From: Erwinia sp. JUb26
GTDB lineage: Bacteria > Pseudomonadota > Gammaproteobacteria > Enterobacterales > Enterobacteriaceae
Reading direction: 5' to 3'
DNA: 64,000 bases
NCBI RefSeq assembly: GCF_003751505.1
Contig: NZ_RJVB01000001.1
Coordinates: 1 to 64,000, forward strand
Position 1 is the stretch's first letter, and each line of letters begins with the position of its first letter. The position numbers were made by a program, and so were the translations under genes. Shown here piece by piece: positions 8,478-18,943 of this stretch. Under the pieces are notes generated by a model. That model was not told where the DNA came from, did not search any database, and worked only from the letters and a program-made list of their open reading frames with translations.

Positions 8478-11400
8478 TCACTCCGCACTCCTACGCGCAG
8501 CAATCACCGAATTCAGCAGCGGACCAAGCTCTACCAGCGACTCCGGCGACAGGATATCCATATGCTCGCAGGGCAGGCGGTGGATCGCCAGATCGCGCAG
8601 GTACGGTGCCCAGCAGGCCGCCACGTCCATGCCTTCCGGCAGCGTTTTGCTGGCAACGAACAGTGTGGCTTCACCGTCGAATCGATCGCTGGTGGCTGCG
8701 GACAGTCGTAGCACCGCATCGCGGTAGTTCGCTACGATATCGCGGAACATCGCCGCTTTCTCCGCCTGCAGCAGCGGATCGCCGTCGTCGATGTTGGCGG
8801 CCATAAACTCAGCCTCCTCGCGCGCCACTTCCGCCCGGGTTTCCTCTTCCGACGGCGGCGTCCAGTCCTGGCCCTCCGGCGGATAGGTATCCAGCAGGCC
8901 GAGGAACGCCACCTCTTCGCCCTGCTGTTGCAGGCGTGCCGCCATGCCGTGGGCGAGGGTGCCGCCCAGCGAGTAGCCGAGCAGATGGTACGGCCCCTGC
9001 GGCTGCACGCTGCGGATCGTGGCGAGATGGCGATCGCACATCTCATCGATGCTGTCGCAGTTGGCAATGACCCCGTCCGGGCGCGGGGATTGCAGGCCGA
9101 CAATCGGGAAGTCGCCCTCGATGTAGCGCATCATGCCCGCGTACTGCCAGGCAAAGCCGGAGGCCGGGTGGATGCAGAACAGTGCCGGGCCGCTACCGCT
9201 GCGGAACGGCAGGCATTCGCCGCTGGCGCGGCTTTCCGCACCGTCCGCGCTGCCGTCGTCCAGCAGGCGCGCCATCTTCTCCACGCTGCGGGCGGCCATA
9301 ATCTGGCCGATCGACAGCGGGCTGTGGGTGCGGCGTTTCAGCTCTGCCGCCAGGCGCATCGCCAGCAGCGAGTGGCCGCCGAGCGCGAAGAAGTCGTCAT
9401 CGGCATGAATTTCGTCGCGATCCAGCAGACGGGCGAACAGATCTGCCAATAGCTGCTCGTGATCCGTTTCCGGCAGACGCCCGCCGGAGCGCGGTGCCTG
9501 CGGCAGCGGCAGGGCCTTGCGATCCAGCTTGCCGTTGGCGCTGAGCGGGAAGCTATCGGTAAATACGTAGCTGACCGGCAGCATATGGGCGGGCAGTCGT
9601 TCCGCCAGCTGCTGATGCAGCCGCTCGCTGTCCGGTTGCGCGCCGGGTTCGGCAATCAGCCAGGCCACCAGCTGCCGCGCATCGGCACCGCCGGTGCTCT
9701 GGCCGCCAAGCTCGCGGGCGGCAACCACCGCCTGCGCCACGCCCGGCAACGCCAGCAGCGCCTGCTCGATTTCACCCAGCTCGATGCGCTGGCCGCGGAT
9801 CTTCAGCTGATCGTCGCTGCGGCCAAGGTATTCCACCGCGCCGCTATCCAGCCAGCGGGCGATATCGCCGGTGCGGTACATGCGTTCACCTGCAACAAAC
9901 GGATCGGCGACAAAGCGCTGGGCGGTGAGGTCGGCGCGGTGCAGGTAGCCGTCGGCCAGCTGTACGCCGCTCAGGTAAAGATCGCCCGCCACGCCCACCG
10001 GCACCGGCCGCAGCAGGGCATCGAGAATGCGCAGCTCGGTGTTCCATACCGGGTAGCCGATCGGCACCCCGGCCCCCTGACAGGCGGCCAGCGCCTCGCC
10101 GGAGGCCGGATACCAGCTGACGTCGACGGCGGCTTCGGTCGGGCCGTACAGATTGTGCAGCGGTGCAGCAACCCGGGACTGATAGTCGTTCGCCAGATCG
10201 CAGGAGAGCGCCTCGCCGCTGCAGAATACCCGGCGCAGCGTGCGGCAGTGCGGGGCATCCGTACCGCTTTCCAGCGTGGCGGTCCACGCGGCCAGCATCG
10301 ACGGCACGAAGTGCAGGGTGGTGACGGCGTAATCGTTGATTAAGCGGGTCAGCGCGTCCGGGTCGCGATGTGCATCCGGCGGTGCCATCAGCAGCTGCGC
10401 CCCGGTCATCAGCGGCCAAAAGAACTCCCACACCGACACGTCAAAGCTGCACGGCGTTTTCTGTAGCACCACGTCATCCGTCGCCAGCGGGTAAGCATCC
10501 TGCATCCACCACAGGCGGTTAACGATCGCCTGATGCCCGACCACCACGCCTTTCGGCCGTCCGGTAGAGCCGGAGGTATACAGCACGTAGGCCGGGCTGT
10601 CCGCGCGAGCGGCAGGCAGCGAATGCTGCGGTTCGGCCTCGTCGGCCAGCCGGTCGAAGTTCAGCAGCGTGCCCAGCGCGGCAAAGCGGGATGCCAGCGC
10701 GCTTTCGGTAATGGTTAACGCCGGACGGGCATCTTCCACCATATAGCTCAGGCGATCGTCCGGGTAGCCGGTATCCAGCGGCAGCCAGGCCGCGCCGACC
10801 TGCACAATTGCGGTCAGCGCCAGGCTCAGGCGCACCGAGCGCGGCAGCGCCACGGCGACCACATCACCCGGCTTAACGCCAGCGGCAATCAGGCGATCCG
10901 CCAGCAGGCGCGCCTGCATATTCATCTGGCGATAGGTCAGACGATGCTCAACGTCCAGCAGCGCCAGCGCGTCCGGTGTGCGGGTAACCTGGCGTGCAAT
11001 GGCCTGCTGGAGGGTATCGGCGGCGAGCGGATGCGCGGTAGCGTTGATCTTCGCAACCAGCGCCTGCTCATCCGGCGTTTGCAGCGTCCAGCGGGCCAGC
11101 GGCCTATCCGGCTCGGCAACCAGCTGTTCAATCAGCATCAGCAGGCGATCGGCCAGGCGCTGCGGATGGCTGACCGCATCGCGATACTCCATCAGCAGCT
11201 CCAGGCGTTCGCCCGGCAGCACCAGCAGCGTCAGCGGATAGTGGGTGTAGCCCCGGTTACCAATCGCCTCGCAGCGCAGGCCCTCATGCGGACGGTGCAG
11301 ATCGCCGTTATCCGGGTAGTTTTCCACCACCAGCAGGGTATCGAACAGCGTTCCGCTACCCGCCAGCTGCTGTAGTTCGCCCAGCCCGAGATCGTCGTGC

Positions 11401-14400
11401 TCAATCAGCTGGATCTGCTGCGCCTGATGTTCGGCCAGCTGGGCCAGCAGCGGGCGCTGCCCGTCAAACCGCATGCGTACCGGCAGGGTGTTACTGAACA
11501 GGCCGACGTGCTGCTGCTGGCCTTCAATCTGACCAAAGCGGCCGGAGACCGGGGAGCCAAACACCACGTCCTGATGCCCGCTTTCAATAGCCAGCAGCAT
11601 GCCCCAGATCCCCTGCATCACGCTGTTCAGCGTCAGGCCGCGCTGGCGGCACAGCGCCAGCAGGCCCTGCTCCAGCTCGGGCTTCAGCAGCAGCCGCCGC
11701 TCGTGTACCTCGCCCGCAGGGGCGTCAGCGCCGAACAGCAGGGTGGGGCGTACGTCCTGCAGAACCGACTGCCAGATCTGGCGCGATGCTTCGGCATCCC
11801 GCGCGGCCAGCTGCAGGACGATGTCGGCATAGCTGGCCCGGTGCGGTGTCAGCGCCTGCGGCCCGTGATACAGCGCGGTCAGCAGATCGGTCAGAATCAC
11901 CGGCGTGGACCAGCCGTCCACCACCAGGTGATGCGCGTTCAGCAGCAGCGTGGATCGCGCCGTATCGCCGTGACGCACCAGCACCGCGTGCAGCATGGCG
12001 GGCTGGCTGAACAGATCGCGCGCCAGCTCGATTTTCTCCAGCTCCAGCAGCGCGGCGTCTTCCTCTTCCGGCGTCATCTCCGGCAGATGCTGGCTGTCCA
12101 GCTGCCAGCAGCCCTGCTGGGGTTCAATCACCGGGATCAGCTGTAGCGGCTGAAGGGCCAGCTCGCTGTCGAAGCGCGCCGCCAGCTGCGGATGATGGCG
12201 CACCACGGCGTTCAGCGCCGCGCGCAGGCGATCTTCATCCAGCGGACCGCTGAACGTCAGGTGGGTCAGTGAGTTGTAGCTGCCGCTGTTACCGGCGGTC
12301 TGGGCGTGGAACAGCAGCCCTTTTTGCAGCGGCAGCAGCGGCAGGATCGCCGCCAGCGGGCCGTGGCGTTTTGCCAGCGCCAGCACATCCGGCTGTTCTA
12401 CGCCGTCCAGCGCCACTTCGGCCGCCACCAGCGTATCCGCCGCCTGCTGCGGATAGCGGCTGGCGAAGCGGCCCAGCGCGTCTGCAGCGTCGGCAATACC
12501 GCCGTGCAGGGCGTCGATGTCCCGTTCGCTGAAGACGTCGCGCAGCCAGCCCCAGTTGATCGCCAGCTGCGGTTCGGCAGACTGCTCATCGACGAAGATA
12601 TTGACCTCCAGCGCGTGCAGCTGCGGCATCTGCGGGTCCTGCCAGACGGCAAAGGCATCGCGGAAGCGGTGTCGTGTGCGCTGCGGGGTCCACAGCGCGC
12701 TACCGCTGCTGAAGCGGCCAAGATAGTTAAACAGCACTTCCGGCGCGTGCCGCTGCGCCAGTTCCCGCAGCTGCGGGCCGTGATCGTCGCTCAGCCAGCA
12801 CAGCTGCCCGAAGCCGATACCGCGATCGTTCACCGCGCGCATCACGCTTTTCACCGAGCGGACGGCATCGCGCAGATTACCGGTGTCGCCCTCGTTCAGC
12901 GAGATCAGCAGCGGATATTCGGCGGTCAGCCAGCCGACGGTGCGGGCCAGATCGCTGTCGCCTTCCAGCTCCGCGCGGCCGTGCGATTCCAGGGTGTAGC
13001 GCAGCTCACTGGCCTCAAAGCAGCCAATCAGCGCCAGCGACAGCGCGGAAAGCAGCATCTCTTCGGTGCTGGCGCGATACTGCTGTGGCAGCGTGGTCAG
13101 CAAGGCGCGCGTCTGGCCGGCGCTGAGCAGGGTGCGTTTCTCCTTCAGCTCGCCGTGGCGATCGCGGCCGGTCAGCGCGCGCTGGCCGAGCAGCGGCACC
13201 GGGGATTGCAGCATGCTCTGCCAGAACGGCAGTTCGGCGGCGCGTGCCGGGGTGGTGCTTTTCAGAACGGCGGACCAGTCGTGCAGCGAGGTTTCTTCCG
13301 CCGTCAGCTGCGGTTGCTGACCGGCCATTACCGCCTCGGCGGCCTGGCGCAGTTCGTCGAGCAGTACGCGCCAGGACACGCCATCAACCACCAGATGGTG
13401 GATCACCAGCACCAGCCCGAAGGTTTCCTGATGATGCTGTAGCAGCGTGGCCTGCATCATCACGCCGCTGGCCGGATCGAGGCGCTGAACGGCATCGGTA
13501 TAGGCGTCTTCCGCGCAGGCTTCCACCGCCTGATAAATCGGCGCGGTCTGCACCCAGCCGCTGAAACCGGCAGGCTGCGGTTCACCGACCACCAGCCGTT
13601 CGTCGCGGGTAAAGGCGGCCAGCGCGGGATGCGCACCGGCCAGCGCACGCAGTGCCTGGTCCAGCTGCTGCGGCTGAAGCTCCGCAGGCACCTGTAGCCA
13701 AACGCCGTGAGCGAAGCGCTGAGTGATGCCGCCGTGCGCGGCAAAGGTGTTCAGGATCGGCAGGCCGTCAATCACGCCCTGCTGCGCCACGCGCTGCGCT
13801 TTCACCACGGTCGACAGCGGCTCCATGCTGTGCGCCATGCGGGCGGCGGTGCGCTGCGCGAAGATATCGCGCGGGCGCAGCAGGTATCCGGCGCGGCGCG
13901 CGGCGGTACTCAGCCCCATCGCGGAAATACTGTCGCCGCCGAGCGAGAAGAAGTCGTCATCGGCCCCGGTGCGCTCCATGCCCAGCAGTTCGGCAACGGC
14001 CTGGCAGATCAGCGTTTCCTGCTCGGTCTGCGGTTCACGGCCCGGCTTAAACACCGCCTGCTGCGGGGCAGGCAGGGCCTGGCGGTCGATCTTACCGTTA
14101 ACGTTGAGCGGCAGGTCGGCCATCACCACCAGCACCGCGGGGACCATATAGTCCGGCAGCGTCACCGCCAGCTGTGCCAGCAGGTGCGCGGAGAGATTTT
14201 CATCGGCGCGCAGGGTGTCGTCCTGTACCGAGCAGTAGCCGATCAGGCGATGCGTGGCCCCGATAGGCTGGGCGATCACCACAGCGGTGCTGACCTCTGC
14301 CAGCGCCACCAGCGCGTTTTCCACTTCGCCCAGCTCAACGCGGAAGCCGCGTACTTTAATCTGGTGATCGACGCGGCCAATAAACGCCAGTTGGCCGTCG

Positions 14401-17036
14401 CTGCGCCAGCGCATCAGATCGCCGCTGCGGTACATCACCTCGCCGTCGAGGAAGGGGTTAGCCACGAAGCGGGCGGCGGTCAGATCCGGGCGGCGCAGGT
14501 AGCCACGGGCGATGCCGGTACCGGAAATATACAGCTCGCCCACGCTGCCGACCGGCACCTGGCGCAGCTGATTGTCCAGCAGCCAGACGCGGGTATTGCC
14601 CACCGGGCGGCCAATCACCGGCTGGCCGGAGGCCATTACGCTGGCACCCAGCGTATCAATGGTGTATTCGGACGGGCCGTAGTAGTTGTGGATCTCGACT
14701 TCCGGGTGCTGCTGCATCAGCTTCCACAGCGTCGGGGTGGCCGCCTCACCACCGATCATCACAAACGCCGGGCGATGGCTTTCCGGCTCAAACAGCCCGC
14801 TGTCGATCATCTGGCTGAAGAAAGAGGGGGTGATATCCAGCAGATCCACCGGCACCTGCTTCATTTTTTCCAGCAGCGCCCAGGCATCGCGGCGCAGCTC
14901 TTCGTCGAAGATCGCCAGCTCACAGCCCATGATCATGCAGAAGACCGGCTCCCAGGAGGAGTCAAACGAGAACGAGGCGGTGTGCCCGGCGCGCATGCGG
15001 CGCGGCTGCGTGCGGTGGAATTTGTCGATCGCCGGGCCAAACAGGTTGCTCTGGTGCGACAGGAACAGGTTGAGCAGCCCCTGATGGGTGCTCATCACCC
15101 CTTTTGGCCGCCCGGTGGAGCCGGAGGTGTAAATCATATAGGCCAGATGCTCGCCGCGCTGGGCTTCGCGGCGCTCGTCGTCGCTGACCGCCCCGGTTGC
15201 CTGGGCCGCACACGCGGCCAGCAGGGTGGCATCGTCGATGCATAAGTGGGGCAGCGGCGGCATCTGTGCGAGGGTGCCGCTGTGGGTTAACAGCAGCTTC
15301 GGCTGGGCGTCATCGCACATCAGCGTCAGGCGCTCGCGCGGATAGTCGAGGTCCAGTGGCATATAGGCTGCGCCGCTGGCCAGCACGGCGAAAATGGCCA
15401 CCAGCGAGTCAACGGAGCGCGGAATGCCAATGGCGACCACATCTTCCGCGCCCAGGCCACGGGTAATCAGCTCACGGGCCAGCTGCATCGCGCGGGCGGA
15501 AAGCTCGCCGTAAGTTAAGCTGACTGCGCCGCAGGTGACGGCTACCGCATCCGGCTGCTGCGCCACGCGTTTTTGCAGCATGGCAAGGATAGATACTTCG
15601 CCGGGCTGCGGGGCAACGCGGATGCCACGTGACCAGCCATCGATCTGCCGCTGCTCCTGCTCGCCGATTAGCGACAGTGCAGCCAGCGGCAGCTCGGGTT
15701 TTTCAGCCAGCTGTTGAGCAACGTGGGCGATGCGTTCGGCATGCCATTGCAGCATCTGGCGGTCATACTTCTCCGCGTTGGCGACCAGCGTCAGCTGCAG
15801 TTCGCCCTGCTGGAAACCGACTTCAAATTCGATGTCGTCCACCGGCCCCATCGCCAGCGTGTGGCTGACGGCCGCCATGCCGTCAAAGCTCAGCGAATCG
15901 TGATAGACCTTCAGGTTGATCACCGGACCGTACAGCGGCTTGCTGCTGCCCACCAGGCCCAGATCGCGGCGCAGCTGCTCGGCTTCATAGCGCTGATGGC
16001 GGCGAACCTGCTTAATCTCCCCCTGCAGGGCAAGGCTGACATCGGCCAGGGTCATCTCCGGCCGCAGGTTAAGCAGCAGCGGCAGCACGTTGACCACTGG
16101 TCCGGTAGCGGCAAGGGCGGCAGAGCCCATGCGGCGCATAAACGGGAAGCCCACACTGAGGTGGTATTCCCCGCTGATGCGCGCCAGCCAGCTGACCAGC
16201 AGCGCACTGGTCAGCTCGGCGGGCGTCAGGCTGGCGGTCTGCGGCTGCTGACTGAAGGCGGTAAACAGTCCGGCGGGCAAGGTAACCGGCTGTTTGAGCG
16301 GGCCGGAAGTCTCGGTACCGCTGAATGACTCGTTCGACAGGGTGAGCGCCGCCGGGAAATCGGCGCCGTGCTGCTGCCAGAACAGCGCCGAGCGCTCATA
16401 CGCCGGAGAGTGCGGATAGTCGAGGTATTCGGCTACCACCTCGCCGAAGGGAATAAACGGCGAGGGCGCAGGCGTGTCCTGCGCGCGCAGTGCGCGGTAA
16501 ATCTCGGCCACGCGCCGCGTCAGCGCCTCAAAGCTGAATCCGTCCACCAGCAGATGGTGATAGCGCTGATACCACAGCCAGCCGCCGTCACCGATGCGCA
16601 TCATCACCTGCCGGTACAGCGGACGTTTGCCGTCGGCGGCGAGGTCGGCGGCCAGATCGTCCAGCATCAGCGTCTGCGCCGCCTGGCGCGGGTCGGCGTG
16701 CTGGCTGAAGTCAACCCACTCAACCGGTTGCACCTGCTGCGCGGTACTGCGCAGCGGCAGGGTTTGCACCGGCGTGCCGTCGGCCGCCAGGCCAAAGCGG
16801 GCCTGCACGGTATCGGCCTCCGCCATCGTCTGACGAATGGCGCGATCCATCGCCTGGCGATCGATGTCACTATGCAGTTCACTGTAGTGCGCGACGGTAA
16901 AGGTGTTGCTTCGGTGGGCGATCTGGTCGGCAATCCAGATCCCCGGCTGCGCGGCGACCAGCGGATAATCGGCAAAGTCTGCCAGTACTTCGGGGGCAAT
17001 ATGAGTCTCGGACACGGTGACGATTCCTGTCAGCAA
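8478..17036 (-). CDS. Dimodular siderophore NRPS, C-A-T-E-C-A-T-TE
   Basis: A 2852-residue cytosolic synthetase. Landmarks are C1 with HHLLVDG (His160), A1 with YTSGSTGRPKG (Lys645), carrier LGGDS (Ser1036), an epimerase-type domain HHLVVDGVSW (His1213), C2 HHLVVDG (His1702), A2 YTSGSTGRPKG (Lys2162), carrier LGGHS (Ser2556) and thioesterase GYSLGG (Ser2689). By hand alignment to GrsA, A2 reads DVWHFSLVDK, the EntF serine code. A1 reads DSEDMGYIDK; its Glu, Asp and Asp suggest a cationic substrate (Lys, Arg or Orn). Module 2 is EntF-like to the end, including the TE. The expected product is DHB-D-cationic residue-L-Ser, possibly cyclotrimerised by the TE, as for chrysobactin (CbsF) or vanchrobactin (VabF). 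E. coli EntF has one module and about 1290 residues. It is the last gene of fes-mbtH-NRPS. Confidence 0.93.
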   Translation of the reverse strand: MLTGIVTVSETHIAPEVLADFADYPLVAAQPGIWIADQIAHRSNTFTVAHYSELHSDIDRQAMDRAIRQTMAEADTVQARFGLAADGTPVQTLPLRSTAQQVQPVEWVDFSQHADPRQAAQTLMLDDLAADLAADGKRPLYRQVMMRIGDGGWLWYQRYHHLLVDGFSFEALTRRVAEIYRALRAQDTPAPSPFIPFGEVVAEYLDYPHSPAYERSALFWQQHGADFPAALTLSNESFSGTETSGPLKQPVTLPAGLFTAFSQQPQTASLTPAELTSALLVSWLARISGEYHLSVGFPFMRRMGSAALAATGPVVNVLPLLLNLRPEMTLADVSLALQGEIKQVRRHQRYEAEQLRRDLGLVGSSKPLYGPVINLKVYHDSLSFDGMAAVSHTLAMGPVDDIEFEVGFQQGELQLTLVANAEKYDRQMLQWHAERIAHVAQQLAEKPELPLAALSLIGEQEQRQIDGWSRGIRVAPQPGEVSILAMLQKRVAQQPDAVAVTCGAVSLTYGELSARAMQLARELITRGLGAEDVVAIGIPRSVDSLVAIFAVLASGAAYMPLDLDYPRERLTLMCDDAQPKLLLTHSGTLAQMPPLPHLCIDDATLLAACAAQATGAVSDDERREAQRGEHLAYMIYTSGSTGRPKGVMSTHQGLLNLFLSHQSNLFGPAIDKFHRTQPRRMRAGHTASFSFDSSWEPVFCMIMGCELAIFDEELRRDAWALLEKMKQVPVDLLDITPSFFSQMIDSGLFEPESHRPAFVMIGGEAATPTLWKLMQQHPEVEIHNYYGPSEYTIDTLGASVMASGQPVIGRPVGNTRVWLLDNQLRQVPVGSVGELYISGTGIARGYLRRPDLTAARFVANPFLDGEVMYRSGDLMRWRSDGQLAFIGRVDHQIKVRGFRVELGEVENALVALAEVSTAVVIAQPIGATHRLIGYCSVQDDTLRADENLSAHLLAQLAVTLPDYMVPAVLVVMADLPLNVNGKIDRQALPAPQQAVFKPGREPQTEQETLICQAVAELLGMERTGADDDFFSLGGDSISAMGLSTAARRAGYLLRPRDIFAQRTAARMAHSMEPLSTVVKAQRVAQQGVIDGLPILNTFAAHGGITQRFAHGVWLQVPAELQPQQLDQALRALAGAHPALAAFTRDERLVVGEPQPAGFSGWVQTAPIYQAVEACAEDAYTDAVQRLDPASGVMMQATLLQHHQETFGLVLVIHHLVVDGVSWRVLLDELRQAAEAVMAGQQPQLTAEETSLHDWSAVLKSTTPARAAELPFWQSMLQSPVPLLGQRALTGRDRHGELKEKRTLLSAGQTRALLTTLPQQYRASTEEMLLSALSLALIGCFEASELRYTLESHGRAELEGDSDLARTVGWLTAEYPLLISLNEGDTGNLRDAVRSVKSVMRAVNDRGIGFGQLCWLSDDHGPQLRELAQRHAPEVLFNYLGRFSSGSALWTPQRTRHRFRDAFAVWQDPQMPQLHALEVNIFVDEQSAEPQLAINWGWLRDVFSERDIDALHGGIADAADALGRFASRYPQQAADTLVAAEVALDGVEQPDVLALAKRHGPLAAILPLLPLQKGLLFHAQTAGNSGSYNSLTHLTFSGPLDEDRLRAALNAVVRHHPQLAARFDSELALQPLQLIPVIEPQQGCWQLDSQHLPEMTPEEEDAALLELEKIELARDLFSQPAMLHAVLVRHGDTARSTLLLNAHHLVVDGWSTPVILTDLLTALYHGPQALTPHRASYADIVLQLAARDAEASRQIWQSVLQDVRPTLLFGADAPAGEVHERRLLLKPELEQGLLALCRQRGLTLNSVMQGIWGMLLAIESGHQDVVFGSPVSGRFGQIEGQQQHVGLFSNTLPVRMRFDGQRPLLAQLAEHQAQQIQLIEHDDLGLGELQQLAGSGTLFDTLLVVENYPDNGDLHRPHEGLRCEAIGNRGYTHYPLTLLVLPGERLELLMEYRDAVSHPQRLADRLLMLIEQLVAEPDRPLARWTLQTPDEQALVAKINATAHPLAADTLQQAIARQVTRTPDALALLDVEHRLTYRQMNMQARLLADRLIAAGVKPGDVVAVALPRSVRLSLALTAIVQVGAAWLPLDTGYPDDRLSYMVEDARPALTITESALASRFAALGTLLNFDRLADEAEPQHSLPAARADSPAYVLYTSGSTGRPKGVVVGHQAIVNRLWWMQDAYPLATDDVVLQKTPCSFDVSVWEFFWPLMTGAQLLMAPPDAHRDPDALTRLINDYAVTTLHFVPSMLAAWTATLESGTDAPHCRTLRRVFCSGEALSCDLANDYQSRVAAPLHNLYGPTEAAVDVSWYPASGEALAACQGAGVPIGYPVWNTELRILDALLRPVPVGVAGDLYLSGVQLADGYLHRADLTAQRFVADPFVAGERMYRTGDIARWLDSGAVEYLGRSDDQLKIRGQRIELGEIEQALLALPGVAQAVVAARELGGQSTGGADARQLVAWLIAEPGAQPDSERLHQQLAERLPAHMLPVSYVFTDSFPLSANGKLDRKALPLPQAPRSGGRLPETDHEQLLADLFARLLDRDEIHADDDFFALGGHSLLAMRLAAELKRRTHSPLSIGQIMAARSVEKMARLLDDGSADGAESRASGECLPFRSGSGPALFCIHPASGFAWQYAGMMRYIEGDFPIVGLQSPRPDGVIANCDSIDEMCDRHLATIRSVQPQGPYHLLGYSLGGTLAHGMAARLQQQGEEVAFLGLLDTYPPEGQDWTPPSEEETRAEVAREEAEFMAANIDDGDPLLQAEKAAMFRDIVANYRDAVLRLSAATSDRFDGEATLFVASKTLPEGMDVAACWAPYLRDLAIHRLPCEHMDILSPESLVELGPLLNSVIAARRSAE

Positions 17037-17072
17037 AACAAAAAAAGGGTGGAACGCGGCGTGCAGGCCCGA

Positions 17073-17285
17073 TCAGCCTGCCTGTTTTAGCGCCGCCGGG
17101 CGCATATCCTGCCAGTGCGCTTCGATATAGGTGATGCAGTCGGCGCGGCTTTCCGGCCCGAACACGGTCTGCCAGCCGGGCGGCACATCGGCAAAGGCGG
17201 GCCACAGGCTGTACTGCTGCTGCGCATTCAGCAGCACCAGAAAACTCAGGCTTTCATCGTCAAACGGGTTCTGTTGTTCAGTCAT
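17073..17285 (-). CDS. ybdZ: MbtH-like protein (YbdZ type)
   Basis: A 70-residue MbtH-family protein starting [29 protein letters not shown]. The conserved tryptophans are present in [13 protein letters not shown] and [10 protein letters not shown]. MbtH-like proteins bind and activate NRPS adenylation domains, here most likely those of the adjacent synthetase. The start at 17285 follows AGGA; upstream in-frame codons belong to fes. Its first 8 bp overlap the 3' end of fes (ATGACTGA), indicating translational coupling, and the NRPS begins 36 bp downstream. Confidence 0.95.
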   Translation of the reverse strand: MTEQQNPFDDESLSFLVLLNAQQQYSLWPAFADVPPGWQTVFGPESRADCITYIEAHWQDMRPAALKQAG

Positions 17286-18636
17286 GGTGGGTTCCTGTTT
17301 CTGCAGGGTGTTGAGGATCGGCGAAATCGGCCAGCAGCCAGCGCAGGCCGTCAATCAGCCCGCCGCGCCAGCACAGCGAATCGTGGCCGCCGGAGAAAAT
17401 ACGGAAGAAGGTGTGATGCCCGGCGGCGACCAGTGCCTCGTGCATCTGCTCGCTGAGCGGCGCCATATCGCCCTCGCGATTGCCCGCTTCCATAAAAATG
17501 GTCAGCCGACTGGCGGGCAGATCGCGCTGAATCAGCTGCGCGGTCAGCCAGCCCATTTCGCGCTGTTTCAGCTCGCCAAAGTTGCGGATCAGCTGCATAT
17601 TCGGCCACCAGAACGAGCCGGACTGGCTGAGCACGCGGCCAAAGCGGTGTGGGCGGTGCAGCCCGGCATAGGTGGCTGCCAGCCCGCCGTAGCTCTGGCC
17701 GGTGACCACGGTGCGGTCGGCTTCCTCGCTGAACGGCGTGCGGCCGCGCGCCAGCGGCAGCAGCTCTTCTTCGACCGCCTGCCAGAAGGTCGGGTTGCAC
17801 GGCAGCTCTTTCTCGCGCCATTCCATATTAATGACGTCAATAAACAGCCAGGCCGCCGCCGGGAAATGATTGCTCTCGGTTTCGCTGTCCAGTGCCGCAA
17901 ACAGCGGGCTGCCTTCCGCCCAGTTCTGCCCGTCGAGGACAATCACCAGCGGGCGGGTTTCCGGGGTGTCGGTGTGGCCGGTGGTGTAAAGCCAGATGCA
18001 GCGTTCGTTGCCCAGCAGGTCGCTTTGCCAGGTGAACTGCTGCAGGCGAACGGCGTCGGCCAGCGGCGTATGGCCGGAATCCAGCAGATGCCATGAAGAC
18101 TGATCCGGCGCGCCCGGCATATGCGCGGCGGAGAGCGGATGATGGCGGCTGTTAAAGTGCGGTGCGCTGTGGTTCAGCGGATCGGAAATGGCGAACGGGA
18201 AAAGGGATATCCACCACTCGCGCTGCTGGCGGGCGCGGGTTTCTCCGTCGCTGCTGAACGCGGGAGGCAGCTGCGCGGCGCCCACCGGGATCAGGCTGTA
18301 GCTGCCGCGCCACTGTGGGTCGATCTCCGTTGACCAGTGCCAGACGTCGGTACCCGGCACGCGATGCAGGCTCTGCGGCTGCGGGCTGTGGTGGTCGGTG
18401 ACGCAGTTGATATCGGCATACACCTGACGCACCGGGGACTGCGATTCGTCACCGGCCGGATCGCGCCAGAAGTAGCTCATTCTGACCTGGTCTTGGGAAT
18501 ATTCTTCCACCAGCGGCGTGCCGATATGCGCCAGCTCCTGCCACCAGGCCTCTGCGCCGATGTTTTCCATTGCTAGCAATGCTGCTGCGCATCCGTATGG
18601 CTGGCGGAGAGGGCGAGGCCACATCTTTTTCGTCAC
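17278..18636 (-). CDS. fes: Fes-type ferric-siderophore esterase
   Basis: A cytosolic serine esterase matching E. coli Fes over its length. The N-terminal Fes domain includes FWRDPAGDE and ITGVTDHH-like [23 protein letters not shown]. The C-terminal alpha/beta hydrolase has the nucleophile in GQSYGG and the catalytic-His region in [14 protein letters not shown]. Fes opens the tri-serine lactone of imported ferric enterobactin-type siderophores to release iron. Its presence supports a (DHB-aa-Ser)n lactone product. A GTG at 18636 has a good AAAGGA site and gives 452 residues; an ATG at 18570 ([10 protein letters not shown]) fits the E. coli N-terminus better but has a weak site. It heads the fes-mbtH-NRPS operon. 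Confidence 0.92.
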   Translation of the reverse strand: MTKKMWPRPLRQPYGCAAALLAMENIGAEAWWQELAHIGTPLVEEYSQDQVRMSYFWRDPAGDESQSPVRQVYADINCVTDHHSPQPQSLHRVPGTDVWHWSTEIDPQWRGSYSLIPVGAAQLPPAFSSDGETRARQQREWWISLFPFAISDPLNHSAPHFNSRHHPLSAAHMPGAPDQSSWHLLDSGHTPLADAVRLQQFTWQSDLLGNERCIWLYTTGHTDTPETRPLVIVLDGQNWAEGSPLFAALDSETESNHFPAAAWLFIDVINMEWREKELPCNPTFWQAVEEELLPLARGRTPFSEEADRTVVTGQSYGGLAATYAGLHRPHRFGRVLSQSGSFWWPNMQLIRNFGELKQREMGWLTAQLIQRDLPASRLTIFMEAGNREGDMAPLSEQMHEALVAAGHHTFFRIFSGGHDSLCWRGGLIDGLRWLLADFADPQHPAETGTHHD

Positions 18637-18720
18637 GGGTGTTTTCCTTTGGTTACATTGTGTTACTTAAAGTTAATCTTTCTAAGCTCGCTTAGATTTA
18701 ACAACGCTAATGCAAATATT

Positions 18721-18746
18721 ATTGAGAACAATTTGCATTTGCAATA
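18721..18746. promoter_or_regulatory. Fur-like motif upstream of receptor 1, shared with receptor 2
   Basis: The segment ATTGAGAACAATTTGCATTTGCAATA is nearly repeated before the second receptor gene (23569-23594). Its core (TGAGAACAATTTGCA) matches the palindromic 7-1-7 Fur consensus at about 10 of 14 positions. It lies between divergent fes and receptor 1, so it could serve both. The duplication with the receptor gene supports a regulatory role. Confidence 0.55.
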
Positions 18747-18756
18747 AGATGCCGCC

Positions 18757-18922
18757 CAACTTTCCAGGGGATGACGGTAAGTTACGTAGAGATAACGGTT
18801 TTCTCCTGGAAGGGGTATGGAAAAGTACCGTCAGTCGCAGTGGCAAACGGGCTTTTAGTCTTCGTCGCGCTTATCAATTTCGCTGACAGCCGCGACTTTA
18901 TGGGGATTCCCCTGGAAAGTTG
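18757..18922. repeat. 166-bp segment bounded by perfect 15-bp inverted repeats
   Basis: CAACTTTCCAGGGGA (18757-18771) recurs as its exact reverse complement at 18908-18922. The enclosed sequence lies between the Fur-like motif and the receptor 1 start, and receptor 2 lacks it. It could be a MITE-like insertion or a long-range RNA stem in the 5' leader. I see no target-site duplication. A 63-codon frame inside lacks a ribosome site and is not called. Confidence 0.7.
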
Positions 18923-18943
18923 TTACGGACGAGAGAACCGAAC

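Noticed and set aside
13707-15245. Open frames of 500 or so codons antisense to the NRPS
   Set aside because: Shadows of a GC-rich gene; low-complexity His/Gln/Arg-rich translations without ribosome sites.
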